64,000 bases of DNA, taken from Arminella tubonensis. Its GTDB lineage: Bacteria > Pseudomonadota > Alphaproteobacteria > Rhizobiales > Rhizobiaceae. The position numbers and the translations under genes are program-made. The notes beneath the pieces were generated by a model that saw only the letters and a list, made by a program, of their open reading frames with translations, did not search any database and was not told where the DNA came from. Below, piece by piece: positions 41,046-50,871 of this stretch (position 1 is its first letter; each line of letters opens with the position of its first letter). The stretch covers positions 62,001-126,000 of the forward strand of contig NZ_PCDP01000001.1 of the NCBI RefSeq assembly GCF_003240585.1, given 5' to 3'.

Positions 41046-41576
41046 GTGGGGAAACGCATCAAAGCCGTTTCCATTGCCGCCTCCCTATTGATCGCCTCCA
41101 TCGCGGCGACGAGCGCATCGGCTCAGGAAACCGCGGTTTTGCCAGCAACGATCCTCTATTCGACCAGCACAGGATATTGGCAGGACGACCCGGCCGGGCC
41201 GGCGGAAGCGCCGCCTGACGCACAATCCCCTGCCCCTTCACCAGCAGCAGGCCCGGTGCAAAAGCAGGCACCGCGTCACGGCTACTACAAGCTTTTCGCT
41301 GTCCGGCAAGCTGACAGGACGTCCAAGGTCTATCTCCAGCAGATCGTCGCGAGCGAGGATGCGCCGCAGGTGCTGTCGACCACGGAGCTGCCTGAGATCA
41401 CCGCGCTGAAAGCCTATGTCACTGACATCCGCCCGGAAAACTCCGGTGGCATCATCAGGGAGCCAGGCCTGTTCGCCATGGTCTTCATCAAGACCGATCC
41501 CGATGCGGACGCGGAAGTCTGGAACGTGATGCTGGATGAGCTTGGCGAAGTGACCGTGGAAAAAGCCTCCAACTGA
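41046..41576 (+). CDS. Exported protein of unknown function
   Basis: The protein has 176 aa. A GTG start at 41046 is preferred because GGTGAGGA lies just upstream. An alternative TTG at 41010 overlaps the nadK stop. A signal peptide (about 1-28, ending TSASA-QE) precedes a proline- and alanine-rich linker (about 48-75) and a soluble domain. No family is recognised. It is probably co-transcribed with nadK. Confidence 0.75.
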   Translation: MGKRIKAVSIAASLLIASIAATSASAQETAVLPATILYSTSTGYWQDDPAGPAEAPPDAQSPAPSPAAGPVQKQAPRHGYYKLFAVRQADRTSKVYLQQIVASEDAPQVLSTTELPEITALKAYVTDIRPENSGGIIREPGLFAMVFIKTDPDADAEVWNVMLDELGEVTVEKASN

Positions 41577-41604
41577 GCCTTTTAGTGGGGATGTCAGCAG
41601 AATC

Positions 41605-41630
41605 AAAAAAGCCCCGTCACCGGGGCTTTT
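41605..41630. terminator. Bidirectional terminator, exported protein / prfB
   Basis: The stem gccccg / cggggc is extended by A and T tracts on both sides (aaaagccccg ... cggggctttt) with a 4-base loop. It lies between convergent genes and can serve both. Confidence 0.85.
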
Positions 41631-41652
41631 CGCTATTTTATCAGCTGGTATT

Positions 41653-42784
41653 CTAGTCGATGTCGTCAGCTGCCGCGTCTGCGGCACCGCTGATGCGGTG
41701 TGCCAGCGCTGCTTCCATGAACTCGTCGATGTCGCCGTCGAGGACATCGCCGGGTGCCTGGCTGGTAACGCCGGTGCGCAGGTCCTTCACCATCTGGTAG
41801 GGCTGCAGCACGTAGGAACGGATCTGGTGACCCCAGCCGATGTCGGACTTGGAAGCGGCCTCGGCATTGGCCGCGTCTTCGCGCTTCTTCAGCTCGGCCT
41901 CGTACATGCGGGCGCGCAGCATGTCCCAGGCCTTGGCCTTGTTCTTGTGCTGCGAGCGTTCCTGCTGGCACTGGACAACGATACCAGACGGAATGTGTGT
42001 GATGCGCACTGCCGAGTCGGTCGTGTTGACGTGCTGGCCGCCAGCGCCTGACGAGCGATAGGTATCGATGCGGCAGTCGCTTTCGTTGATATCGATCTGG
42101 ATCGAATCGTCGACTACCGGATAGACCCAGATGCTCGAGAACGACGTGTGGCGACGGGCGTTGCTGTCGTAAGGCGAGATGCGGACCAGGCGGTGGACGC
42201 CTGATTCGGTCTTCATCCAGCCGTAGGCATTGTGGCCCTTGACCAAGAGTGTTGCGGACTTGATGCCTGCTTCTTCGCCGTCATGAACTTCCAGAAGCTC
42301 GACCTTGAAGCGCCGACGTTCGGCCCAGCGGGTGTACATGCGCAAGAGCATGTTGGCCCAATCCTGGCTTTCGGTGCCGCCGGCACCCGAATGAACTTCG
42401 AGATAGGTGTCGTTGCCATCGGCTTCGCCCGACAGCATTGCCTCTACCTGCTGGCGTCCCGCCTCGGCCTTCAGTACCTTCAGGGCGTCTTCGGCTTCCT
42501 TGATGACGCCGGCGTCGTCTTCCTCCTCACCGAGCTCGATGAGTTCGATGTTGTCGTTGAGCTGGCGCTCCAGCGCACGTACGCCATTGATGCCGTCTTC
42601 GAGGCCCTGGCGCTCACGCATCAGCTTCTGCGCTTCCGCAGCATCGTTCCAGAGATTGGGATCCTCAGACTTGTTGTTCAGCCAGTCGAGCCGTCTTACC
42701 GCTTGATCCCAGTCAAAGATGCCTCCTCAGCAGGCTTATGGCCTGCTTGATTTCGTCGACAACATTCTCGATTTCCGCTCGCAT
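41653..42784 (-). CDS. prfB: Peptide chain release factor 2 (programmed +1 frameshift)
   Basis: RF2 releases peptides at UGA and UAA. The start at 42784 gives 23 codons that end at CTT and an in-frame TGA (42713-42715). A +1 shift continues [11 protein letters not shown] in the frame that ends at 41653, for a total of about 376 aa. The GGQ region lies near [16 protein letters not shown]. The tripeptide that recognises UGA is not separately checked. Without the shift only a 322-aa fragment from an internal ATG at 42621 would be seen. Confidence 0.95.
42712..42727 (-). other. prfB: prfB programmed frameshift site
   Basis: On the minus strand AGGAGG (42722-42727) is followed three bases later by CTTTGAC (42712-42718). 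This is the classical arrangement of an internal Shine-Dalgarno sequence, a slippery CTT codon and a TGA stop followed by C. Low RF2 levels favour the +1 shift, so the protein regulates itself. Confidence 0.95.
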
Positions 42785-42886
42785 TGCTGTGCTTCTTCGC
42801 CTCGATTTTAAGTGTTGCCCGTCAATAGATAGGCATGCCGCCGATGTAAAGCCCCGGCGGCACGGTTCGATGGGGATGTGGGCTGA

Positions 42887-45349
42887 TCAGTAAAGGCCGC
42901 CGGCGCCCGACGTGACCGCCTGGTTGGCCTGGGGCGAGGTCTTGAGGATTTCCTCAGGCGCCAACTGCGTCTCTCCGCCGCCGATGACCGAATAGCTGGT
43001 CGCCGGCCCGGTGCCTGGCTTGAACACTTCGACGATCGAATTCGGGTCGCCGGGCTGTGCAGCCATGCCGGTCTTGCGATCGACGGCGGCCATGGTCATG
43101 CCTGCGGGCACGACGAATTTCTCCGGCGCTTCGTCCTTGGTGGCGGCCTGCATGAACTCATTGAAGATCGGCGCGGCTATCGAGCCACCCGTCGCGCCCC
43201 GGCCAAGCGTCGCCGGCGCGTCGAAACCGACATACATGCCGGCAACGAGGCTCGGCGTATAGCCGACGAACCAGGCGTCCTTCTCGTCATTGGTCGTTCC
43301 GGTCTTGCCGGCCACCTCGGTGTTCAGCTTGATCTTGCCGGCAGCCGTGCCGCGGATGATGACGCCCTGCATCATCGAGGTCACCTGATATGCCGTCATC
43401 GGATCGAGGACCTGCTCGCGGTTGTCGACGATGTTCGGCTCATCCTGGTTCTGCCAGTCCTGGACGTTGCAGCCGTCGCAGACGCGTTCCTCATGCTTGA
43501 AGATGGTCTTGCCGTAGCGGTCCTGGATGCGGTCGATCAGGGTCGGCTTGATCTGCTTGCCGCCATTGGCGAGCACCGAATAGGCCGACACCATGCGCAG
43601 GACAGTCGTCTCGCCGGCGCCGATCGACATGGCGATCAGCGGCTGCATGTGGTCGTAGATCCCAAAACGGTCGGCATATTCAGCAACCAGGTTCATGCCC
43701 ATGTCGTTGGCAAGCCGAACTGTCATAAGGTTGCGCGAATGCTCGATGGCAAAGCGCAGCGTATTGGCTCCGCCGCCTTCGCCTTCGTAATTTTCCGGCT
43801 TCCAGACCGTGCCGTTGCTAAGCTGCATCTCGATCGGATCGTCGAGAATGACCGATGCCGGCGTATAGCCGTTGTCCATCGCCGCGGCGTAGACGAAGGG
43901 TTTGAAGGATGAGCCCGGCTGGCGCATAGCCTGCGTTGCGCGGTTGAACTCTGACTGGCCGTAGGAGAAACCTCCGACCATGGCGAGCACGCGGCCCGTA
44001 TGAGGATCCATCGCGACAAGGCCGCCCTGAACCTTCGGCGGCTGGCGCAGGCGGTAGGCGTCGGAACCCGCATCACCGATCGGTTCGACGTAGACGACAT
44101 CGCCGGCCGACAGCACGCCCGACGGCGACTTGGCGGTCTTATGGTCGCCTTCCGACGAACGATAGGCCCAGCGCATGTCGGCTGCGGCGATCGATCCACG
44201 CTTGCGTTCGGTCGACACCTTGCCGCCGCCGTCGACATCAGGTTGCAGGCCGATATCGACGCCCTGGTCGGAAACTGCGAGGACAACGGCGATATGCCAC
44301 TCCGGTACGTCGCTCAGGCCCTGAACTTTCGCAAGCTCCTGTCCCCAGTCCTGGGCTGTCGAAATCTGCTTGATCGGGCCGTGAAAGCCGCGGCGCTCGT
44401 CGTAGGTCACCAGTCCATCCTGCAACGCCTTGCGCGCTTCGATCTGAAGCTGCGGATCGAGCGACGTGCGAACGGAGAGACCACCCTCGTAAAGGGTCTT
44501 ATCGCCGTATTTGTCGATGATCTGGCGGCGGACCTCTTCCGAGAAGAACTCCGAGGCGAAGACCGAAGCGCCGCTCCGGCGGCCCGTGACGCCGAGCGGC
44601 TGCTTCTTGGCGTCCTCGCCATCAGCCTGGCTGACGTAGCCGTTCTCGACCATGCGATCGATCACCCAGTTGCGGCGCGCGATGGCAGCATCGGCATGGC
44701 GGAAGGGATTGTAGTTCGAGGGCCCCTTCGGCAGCGATGCCAGATAGGCCGTCTCGGCGATGGTCAGGTCGGTGACGGATTTGTCGAAATAGGTCAGTGC
44801 CGCACCGGCAATACCGTAGGCATTCAGGCCGAAATAGATCTCATTCAGGTAAAGCTCGAGGATCTTGTCCTTGCTATAGGCCTGTTCGATGCGGAAGGAG
44901 AGGATCGCTTCCTTGATCTTGCGGTCGAATGTCTGGTCGGACGAGAGCAGGAAGTTCTTGGCAACCTGCTGCGTGATGGTCGAGGCGCCGACCGGGCGGC
45001 GGCCGGAGCCGAAATTCTGGGCATTGACGACGACGGCGCGCGCGAGGCCGGTCAAATCCACACCGGGATGATTGTAGAAGTTCTTGTCTTCAGCGGAGAG
45101 AAAAGCCGCCTTGACCCGATCCGGAATAGCCTGGATCGGAATGAAGAGACGGCGTTCACGGGCGTATTCGGCCATCAATGCGCCATTGCCGGCATGAATG
45201 CGGGTGGTCACCGGCGGCGCGTAATTGGCAAGCACCTCGTAGTCGGGCAGCTCCTTGGAAACGATGCTCAGATAGATGGCACCGGCAGCCGCAACCCCTA
45301 GGAACAGGATGCAGCCCAGCCCAAAGAAATATCCAATCAGTTTGACCAT
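42887..45349 (-). CDS. mrcA: Penicillin-binding protein 1A (bifunctional)
   Basis: The protein has 820 aa. An N-terminal membrane anchor (about 7-30) precedes the GT51 glycosyltransferase domain with the catalytic glutamate E87 in EDKNFYNHPG. The transpeptidase domain has S480-S-F-K483, SRN and KTGT (K682). It polymerises and cross-links peptidoglycan. It lies downstream of amiC in the same direction, separated by 256 bases. Confidence 0.98.
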   Translation of the reverse strand: MVKLIGYFFGLGCILFLGVAAAGAIYLSIVSKELPDYEVLANYAPPVTTRIHAGNGALMAEYARERRLFIPIQAIPDRVKAAFLSAEDKNFYNHPGVDLTGLARAVVVNAQNFGSGRRPVGASTITQQVAKNFLLSSDQTFDRKIKEAILSFRIEQAYSKDKILELYLNEIYFGLNAYGIAGAALTYFDKSVTDLTIAETAYLASLPKGPSNYNPFRHADAAIARRNWVIDRMVENGYVSQADGEDAKKQPLGVTGRRSGASVFASEFFSEEVRRQIIDKYGDKTLYEGGLSVRTSLDPQLQIEARKALQDGLVTYDERRGFHGPIKQISTAQDWGQELAKVQGLSDVPEWHIAVVLAVSDQGVDIGLQPDVDGGGKVSTERKRGSIAAADMRWAYRSSEGDHKTAKSPSGVLSAGDVVYVEPIGDAGSDAYRLRQPPKVQGGLVAMDPHTGRVLAMVGGFSYGQSEFNRATQAMRQPGSSFKPFVYAAAMDNGYTPASVILDDPIEMQLSNGTVWKPENYEGEGGGANTLRFAIEHSRNLMTVRLANDMGMNLVAEYADRFGIYDHMQPLIAMSIGAGETTVLRMVSAYSVLANGGKQIKPTLIDRIQDRYGKTIFKHEERVCDGCNVQDWQNQDEPNIVDNREQVLDPMTAYQVTSMMQGVIIRGTAAGKIKLNTEVAGKTGTTNDEKDAWFVGYTPSLVAGMYVGFDAPATLGRGATGGSIAAPIFNEFMQAATKDEAPEKFVVPAGMTMAAVDRKTGMAAQPGDPNSIVEVFKPGTGPATSYSVIGGGETQLAPEEILKTSPQANQAVTSGAGGLY

Positions 45350-45605
45350 ATTGAAGCTACCGGTGTTTCTTTACTATGGCGCATGGGCGATACGTTACAT
45401 ACCGGCCGTTTTGCACGCTCGGAACCTTATTGCAAGACAGGAATGGCAACAAAGCCATCCCTTACATTGCCGCCCCATGATACTTCGCTGTAGCGGCGGG
45501 AATGTGAGCAAAATAGGGCTCTCAAGTCGCATTCTCCACTTCCTCCCCACCCATAAAGCCAAGCTGTTACAGGAAAGACACGGGGACCGGGTATCGAACG
45601 TACAC

Positions 45606-46850
45606 TCAGCCACCGTTCGCGACAGTGGTGGCACGGTACTGCTTGACCGCATCGGTCAGGCGGTCGACGATCTTCTCTCGCCAATTATCGTCCAAAAGGA
45701 GCTTCTCGTCATCCTTGTTCGACAGAAAACCCAGCTCGAGCAGGATCGACGGGACGTCCGGCGCCTGGAGCACCCGGAAGCCGGCATATCGATGCGGGTT
45801 GTTGATCATCGAGATCTGGCCGTTGAACGAATTGAGCACGTCCTGAGCAAGCGAAATAGAGAAAGCCTGCGTCTCGCGTCGCGTCAGATCCATCAGGATG
45901 TCGGCCACGGCAGCCGGCTGAGCCGGCGCTTCGGCGCCGGCAATCTTGTCTGAATCGTTTTCGCGCTCAGCCACGTCGTTTGCGAGCTTATCCGAAGACT
46001 TGTCGGAGATGGTGTAGACCGTCGCGCCACGTATATCCTTCTGCTTCAGCGTGTCGGCATGCAGGGAGATGAAGAGCGCGGCGTGGTTCTGGCGTGCGAT
46101 TGTTACCCGCTCCGATAGCGACAGATATTGATCGCTGTCTCGCGTCAGAAAAGCTTTTACGCCTGGCTGCTTGTTAAGCCGGTCCGCGAGGCTCTTGGCG
46201 AAGGCGAGCGTGATTTCCTTTTCGGGCGTCGTGCCGTCGCTGGCGACTGCGCCGGTATCAATCCCGCCATGGCCGGCGTCAACCGCAACGAGGAAATCGC
46301 TGGGGTTGGCGTTTTCGACCGGCGCCACCGGACCGACCTCCTTGGCGTCGTCGTCGCCTGTCCAGCTTTCCTTGCTGACCAGATCCGCAAATTGATCGGC
46401 GGGCATCATTTCCGCGTCGAGCACCAACCGGTGGCCCTTGCCGCTTTCATCCAGCTGCACCTTGGCGGCCACCATCTTCACCGGCTTGATTGCCGTCAGG
46501 ACGATCCGGGCGCTGTCGGCGTCCATGGTGCCGTAGCGAATATCCTTGAAAAGACCGCGGGGCGCCAAGTCCTTCGCCGGAAAGCCGAAGGCCGTTGCCG
46601 GAAGATCGATGACGACACGCGTCGGATTGGCGAGATAGTGGACGGAAAATCTGGGCTCGCGATCAAGATCGATGACGATACGGGTGCGGGCATCGTCACC
46701 CGCAATGCGTGCACCATAAGCGAGGATGGGGTCAATTGCGGCGGCTGCCGAGGCTAGCGATGCGGATATCATCGCGATAGCGAACATGATAGCGGCAACC
46801 ACTAGCGAAAACCGGTGTCCCCTCACGAAAACCATCCCTGCATATCGCAT
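45606..46850 (-). CDS. amiC: N-acetylmuramoyl-L-alanine amidase (AmiC type)
   Basis: The protein has about 414 aa. A signal or anchor segment comes first, then an AMIN domain (about 50-150), then Amidase_3 with zinc ligands in VDAGHGGIDTG, TPEKEI and SLHAD. It cleaves the stem peptide from glycan strands in the periplasm during cell separation. The start at 46850 (MRYAGMVFVRG) is tentative; an ATG five codons later is possible. It is followed by mrcA. Confidence 0.92.
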   Translation of the reverse strand: MRYAGMVFVRGHRFSLVVAAIMFAIAMISASLASAAAAIDPILAYGARIAGDDARTRIVIDLDREPRFSVHYLANPTRVVIDLPATAFGFPAKDLAPRGLFKDIRYGTMDADSARIVLTAIKPVKMVAAKVQLDESGKGHRLVLDAEMMPADQFADLVSKESWTGDDDAKEVGPVAPVENANPSDFLVAVDAGHGGIDTGAVASDGTTPEKEITLAFAKSLADRLNKQPGVKAFLTRDSDQYLSLSERVTIARQNHAALFISLHADTLKQKDIRGATVYTISDKSSDKLANDVAERENDSDKIAGAEAPAQPAAVADILMDLTRRETQAFSISLAQDVLNSFNGQISMINNPHRYAGFRVLQAPDVPSILLELGFLSNKDDEKLLLDDNWREKIVDRLTDAVKQYRATTVANGG

Positions 46851-47510
46851 TCCCTTCAACAGTGGCCTGCCGCACCCCATATGCCTTCCAAGGATTTTTG
46901 CGAAGTCTAAAATAGAGATGGAACCGCAGAAAATCCGCAAATGGCACGAGCCTGTGGAAACCGTTGGGCCGCGAATCGTCGATGCCGCGGCCGCTTTTTG
47001 CTTCAGCCGAGAAATCCATCAATATTATGGCATACTTGGCTTTGCCCTTGCTATTGTGACAGATAAAACATACAACGCATTTTAGGGTAGAAGTGTTGAC
47101 GGGACAGAGTCGCCGCAAAGGCAGCCACCACGAATTGGCGCCATAACCGGCAGTCGTCCGCCGTCTTACGAACTTTTATCCCACATACTGGATCCTGAAC
47201 TTCCGGCAATTTGCAGGAATTTCATCGGTGGAAAGCCACCAAACGCTCTTCAGGAGCACATTCATCGGGCCCGAAATGGGGTCTAAGGCATTGTCGATCT
47301 CGCTTGGTTACGGATGTTGTCGCAGCAGCTTTTATCTGAAAAGAACAGGCCCCGGGGCACTCAATCCCCGGCTGTCGTCTGGCTGCTGACCGCTCAAGAA
47401 GACCAATCGCGACTTTCATTATCCGGCACAGCATTTGTGGGTTGCATCCAGTCTGTCTTTGAGACAGTCCGGGCCGACCTCTTACGGCTGCGCCGAGGAG
47501 CACAGCTTTC
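46851..47510. other. Divergent intergenic region amiC / rne with rne leader
   Basis: These 660 bases hold no gene I can support. They contain a candidate rne promoter (47048-47076), and three hairpins in the presumed leader: ggtgg / ccacc (47227-47240), ccgggg / ccccgg (47352-47371) and ctgtct / agacag (47453-47467). The rne ribosome-binding site is GGAG, nine bases before ATG. Confidence 0.6.
47048..47076 (+). promoter_or_regulatory. Candidate promoter of rne
   Basis: TTGCTA (47048-47053) and TACAAC (47071-47076) are separated by 17 bases, each with four of six consensus positions. The start site would be near 47083, leaving a leader of about 430 bases. Confidence 0.35.
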
Positions 47511-50342
47511 ATGGCAGACAAAATGCTTATCGACGCGTCTCACGAGGAAGAGACGCGCGTTGTAGTCGTTCGCGGCAGCCGTATAGAAGAATTTGACTTC
47601 GAGTCCGAGCACAAGAAGCAAATCCGCGGCAATATCTACCTCGCAAAAGTCACGAGGGTAGAACCATCGTTGCAGGCGGCCTTCGTCGACTACGGCGGTA
47701 ACCGGCACGGCTTTCTCGCCTTCGCCGAAATCCACCCCGACTATTATCAGATTCCGCTCGCGGATCGTCAGGCCCTGCTTCGGGCTGAAGCCGAGGATCG
47801 CCGCGACGACGACGTCGAGCACGTCGAAACCGCGTTCGACCTTGCCCATCAGGAACAGCCTGATGTCGGCATCGTGCCAAAGGACGAGCCTGTTGCCACT
47901 CCGGCCGAGACCGATGCTGTTGCAGCAGAACCCCTTGCCGCAGAAGCCGAAGCTCCGGTCAAGAAGGCAAAGCCACGCCGCAGCCGCAAGAAGGTAGTCG
48001 ACGCCCCTGCCGCCGGGAATGCTTCCGATGGCGAGGCGACTTCATCGGCCGATAACGACGACGACGGCCCGGCCGGCGAAATGGCCGCCATGGTCGAGAC
48101 CGACTCGATCTCGGAAGACATCGATATGTCCAAGCGTCGCGGCGACGACGACGATGATGACGACAATGGCGAAGAGGAAGTCATCGAATCCGTGGGCGCC
48201 GAAGACGCCATGGAAGAGGTGCCTGACCGCGTTGCGCGTCGTCCGCGCAAGCAGTACCGCATCCAGGAAGTCATCAAGCGCCGGCAGATCCTGCTGGTTC
48301 AGGTTGCCAAGGAAGAACGCGGCAACAAGGGCGCAGCGCTGACCACCTATCTGTCGCTGGCCGGTCGCTACTCGGTGCTGATGCCGAACACGGCACGCGG
48401 CGGTGGCATCTCCCGCAAGATCACCAACCCGCAGGACCGCAAGCGGCTGAAGGAAATCGCTCGGATGCTCGAAGTGCCGTTGGGCATGGGCGTCATCCTG
48501 CGTACCGCCGGTGCCAACCGTACCAAGGTCGAGGTCAAGCGCGACTTCGAATACCTGATGCGTCTCTGGGAAAACGTGCGGACGCTTACGCTGAACTCGA
48601 CTGCCCCCTGCCTCGTCTATGAGGAAGGCAGCCTGATCAAGCGCTCGATCCGCGATCTCTACAACAAGGACATCTCGGAAATCATCGTTGCCGGCGAGGA
48701 AGGCTATCGTGAAGCGAAAGACTTCATGAAGATGCTGATGCCGAGCCACGCCAAGGTGGTTCAGCCCTACCGCGACATCCATCCGATCTTCTCGCGCTCC
48801 GGTATCGAGGCGCAGCTCGATCGCATGCTGCAGCCGCAGGTAACGTTGAAATCCGGTGGTTACCTGATCATGAACCAGACGGAAGCGCTGGTTTCGATCG
48901 ACGTGAACTCCGGCCGTTCGACCCGCGAGCACTCGATCGAGGATACTGCTCTCCAGACGAACCTCGAGGCCGCGGAAGAAATCGCCCGCCAGCTTCGGCT
49001 TCGCGACCTTGCCGGCCTCGTCGTCATCGACTTCATCGACATGGAAGAGAAGCGCAACAACCGCTCCGTCGAGAAGAAGCTGAAGGAATGCCTGAAGAAC
49101 GATCGCGCCCGTATTCAGGTCGGCCGCATCTCGCACTTCGGTCTTCTGGAAATGTCGCGCCAGCGCATTCGCGCATCGGTGCTCGAAAGCACGACCCAGG
49201 TTTGCTCGCATTGCGGAGGTACCGGTCTGGTGCGTTCGCAGTCGTCCGTCGCCCTGCATGTCCTGCGCGGCATCGAGGAATATCTCCTCAAGAACACGAC
49301 GCACGACATCACCGTTCGTTGCACGCCGGAGACGGCACTTTATCTGCTCAACCACAAGCGCGGCACGATCGTCGACTATGAAAGCCGTTTCGGCGTTTCG
49401 ATCATCATCGGTGCAGACAGCACCGTCGGCGCTCAGCACTTTGCGATCGATCGTGGCGAGCCCGTTGAAAATCCAGTGAAGATCGAGACCCTGTTCAACT
49501 TTGCCGCCATTCCGGAAGATGACGACGACGATGTCATCATCGAGATGGATGAGGACGAAGACGAAGAGATCGAAGAAAAGGCTGCCCCCGTCGAGCAGGC
49601 TGTTGTTCGCTCCGAAGGCGATGGCAATCGCAAGCGCAAGCGTCGCCGCCGTCGGCGCGGCAAGAACGGCCCCGGCGAAGGCCAGGGTACGCAGGATGCT
49701 GCCGGTTCGTCTGCCGAAGATGGCGATGACGACGCGGATGGCGATGAGGACGACAGCGAAGACGACAACGCAGCAAGCGCCACGCCTGCTGTAGCTGGTG
49801 ACGACGAGCCGCAGAAGCGCAAGCGCCGCCGTCGCGGCAAGCGTGGCGGTCGCCGCAATCGCGATGAGAACGGCGAGTTCACTGCAGACGGTGAAAACGC
49901 AGGCAGCGAAGGCTCCGAAGGCGAGGATGCCGGTGAGGTAGATACGACACCAGCCGTCGTCGATGTCAGCGAAGTCGCAGCAGTTGCGGAAGCTGAAATC
50001 GAACCTGCCGTTGCCGCCATCGACGCGGTTGCGACCGTCGCCGACGATGTCAAGCCGGCCAAGCCGCGTCGCGGCCGGAAGCCGAAGGCCGATGCAGCAC
50101 TGGTGGAAGCACCGGTTGCGGAGACAGTGGCTGCGGTCGAACCGGAGACGGTGACCGAGCTTGCGAGCGTCGCCGTCGTTGCCGAGAGCGAAGCAGAGGT
50201 AGAGAAGCCTGCCCGCGCAAACCGGCAGTCGAACGTCTCGTCGTCCGAGCCGGTGGTGAAGTCCACCCGCACTGCCGAGGCGACCGACAGCGACGGCAAG
50301 CCGAAGAAAGCCGGCTGGTGGCAGCGCCGCGGCTTCTTCTGA
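47511..50342 (+). CDS. rne: Ribonuclease E
   Basis: The protein has 943 aa and is the main endonuclease of mRNA decay and rRNA maturation. The S1 domain begins at about residue 38 but is split by a long acidic and basic insertion (about 103-245), usual in alphaproteobacteria. The catalytic core follows, with IDVNSGRSTREHSIEDTAL. The zinc-link CSHCG lies near residue 565. From about 665 the tail is disordered, with acidic blocks and arginine-rich blocks (RKRKRRRRRRGKNG and QKRKRRRRGKRGG). It ends in GWWQRRGFF, a likely partner-binding motif. Confidence 0.98.
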   Translation: MADKMLIDASHEEETRVVVVRGSRIEEFDFESEHKKQIRGNIYLAKVTRVEPSLQAAFVDYGGNRHGFLAFAEIHPDYYQIPLADRQALLRAEAEDRRDDDVEHVETAFDLAHQEQPDVGIVPKDEPVATPAETDAVAAEPLAAEAEAPVKKAKPRRSRKKVVDAPAAGNASDGEATSSADNDDDGPAGEMAAMVETDSISEDIDMSKRRGDDDDDDDNGEEEVIESVGAEDAMEEVPDRVARRPRKQYRIQEVIKRRQILLVQVAKEERGNKGAALTTYLSLAGRYSVLMPNTARGGGISRKITNPQDRKRLKEIARMLEVPLGMGVILRTAGANRTKVEVKRDFEYLMRLWENVRTLTLNSTAPCLVYEEGSLIKRSIRDLYNKDISEIIVAGEEGYREAKDFMKMLMPSHAKVVQPYRDIHPIFSRSGIEAQLDRMLQPQVTLKSGGYLIMNQTEALVSIDVNSGRSTREHSIEDTALQTNLEAAEEIARQLRLRDLAGLVVIDFIDMEEKRNNRSVEKKLKECLKNDRARIQVGRISHFGLLEMSRQRIRASVLESTTQVCSHCGGTGLVRSQSSVALHVLRGIEEYLLKNTTHDITVRCTPETALYLLNHKRGTIVDYESRFGVSIIIGADSTVGAQHFAIDRGEPVENPVKIETLFNFAAIPEDDDDDVIIEMDEDEDEEIEEKAAPVEQAVVRSEGDGNRKRKRRRRRRGKNGPGEGQGTQDAAGSSAEDGDDDADGDEDDSEDDNAASATPAVAGDDEPQKRKRRRRGKRGGRRNRDENGEFTADGENAGSEGSEGEDAGEVDTTPAVVDVSEVAAVAEAEIEPAVAAIDAVATVADDVKPAKPRRGRKPKADAALVEAPVAETVAAVEPETVTELASVAVVAESEAEVEKPARANRQSNVSSSEPVVKSTRTAEATDSDGKPKKAGWWQRRGFF

Positions 50343-50370
50343 AAGATAATGTTCGGTGAAGACTGATCAG

Positions 50371-50400
50371 ATCCGGCCGCAGCGATGCGGCCGGATTTTT
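50371..50400 (+). terminator. Intrinsic terminator of rne
   Basis: An 11-bp perfect stem (atccggccgca / tgcggccggat) with a GCGA loop is followed by a short T-tract (tttt). It lies about 28 bases after the rne stop. Confidence 0.85.
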
Positions 50401-50422
50401 GCGTTTGGCGGCAGACGGCAGG

Positions 50423-50729
50423 GCAAGCGCCCTCGTCCTTCGAGGCAGTTTTAGCGAATCGTGCCTCAGCTAATACAAGGGTTACCGCAGGCCGTGCCGC
50501 AATCTCCCCCTTCTCCCCTCGGGGAGAAGTGCCGAGCAAAGCGAGGCGATGAGGGGCGGTACGACGATAGAAGCCTGTCAGAATTCTGCATTTGTCGAAG
50601 TCGGTAGTGGCCGGTGAGAGGCCCTCATCCGCCCTCCGGGCACCTTCTCCCCGAGGGGAGAAGGGCTTGCGGCGGCCTCGGCGCTCCCGTGCGGCTAGCT
50701 GTCGAGCAAGCGCCCTCGTCCTTCGAGGC
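50423..50729. repeat. 24-bp direct repeat flanking a palindromic element
   Basis: Two identical 24-base copies that begin gcaagcgccctcgtccttcg lie at 50423-50446 and 50706-50729. The core cctcg-tcctt-cgagg can pair with itself. The second copy continues with a near-palindrome (ccaggtgag / ctcaccctgg) at about 50752-50773. Elements with a similar core are common between genes in rhizobia. Confidence 0.7.
50505..50666. repeat. RIME-like intergenic palindromic element
   Basis: A palindrome cttctcccc-tc-ggggagaag (50510-50529) recurs in reverse complement at 50644-50663. The flanking gatgagggg and ccctcatcc segments are also inverted. The whole resembles the rhizobial intergenic mosaic element RIME. 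It does not encode a protein. Confidence 0.7.
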
Positions 50730-50871
50730 TCCGGCCCTTGGCCTGTGCGCCCCAGGTGAGGTCTCACCCTGGGCGTCAGCCAGGCGTATCCGGTGGCTTC
50801 GTGTTGATGTTTTGAATCAACGCGCTCGCATTACGATTCCGCACATCGCCGCAACGCCCTGAAAACAGACT

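Noticed and set aside
47222..47521. A possible leader peptide or small gene upstream of rne
   Set aside because: Frames there overlap the rne start or lie on the other strand, with no ribosome-binding site. The RNA hairpins explain the region better.
50423..50729. An insertion sequence or transposon remnant defined by the 24-base direct repeats
   Set aside because: There is no transposase frame, the repeats are far too long for target-site duplication, and the enclosed sequence is a palindromic RIME-like element.
49433..50767. A 444-codon frame opposite the end of rne, extending through the repeat region
   Set aside because: It is low in complexity (Ser/Ala/Arg-rich), the mirror image of acidic and arginine-rich RNase E tail codons, and includes the palindromic element.
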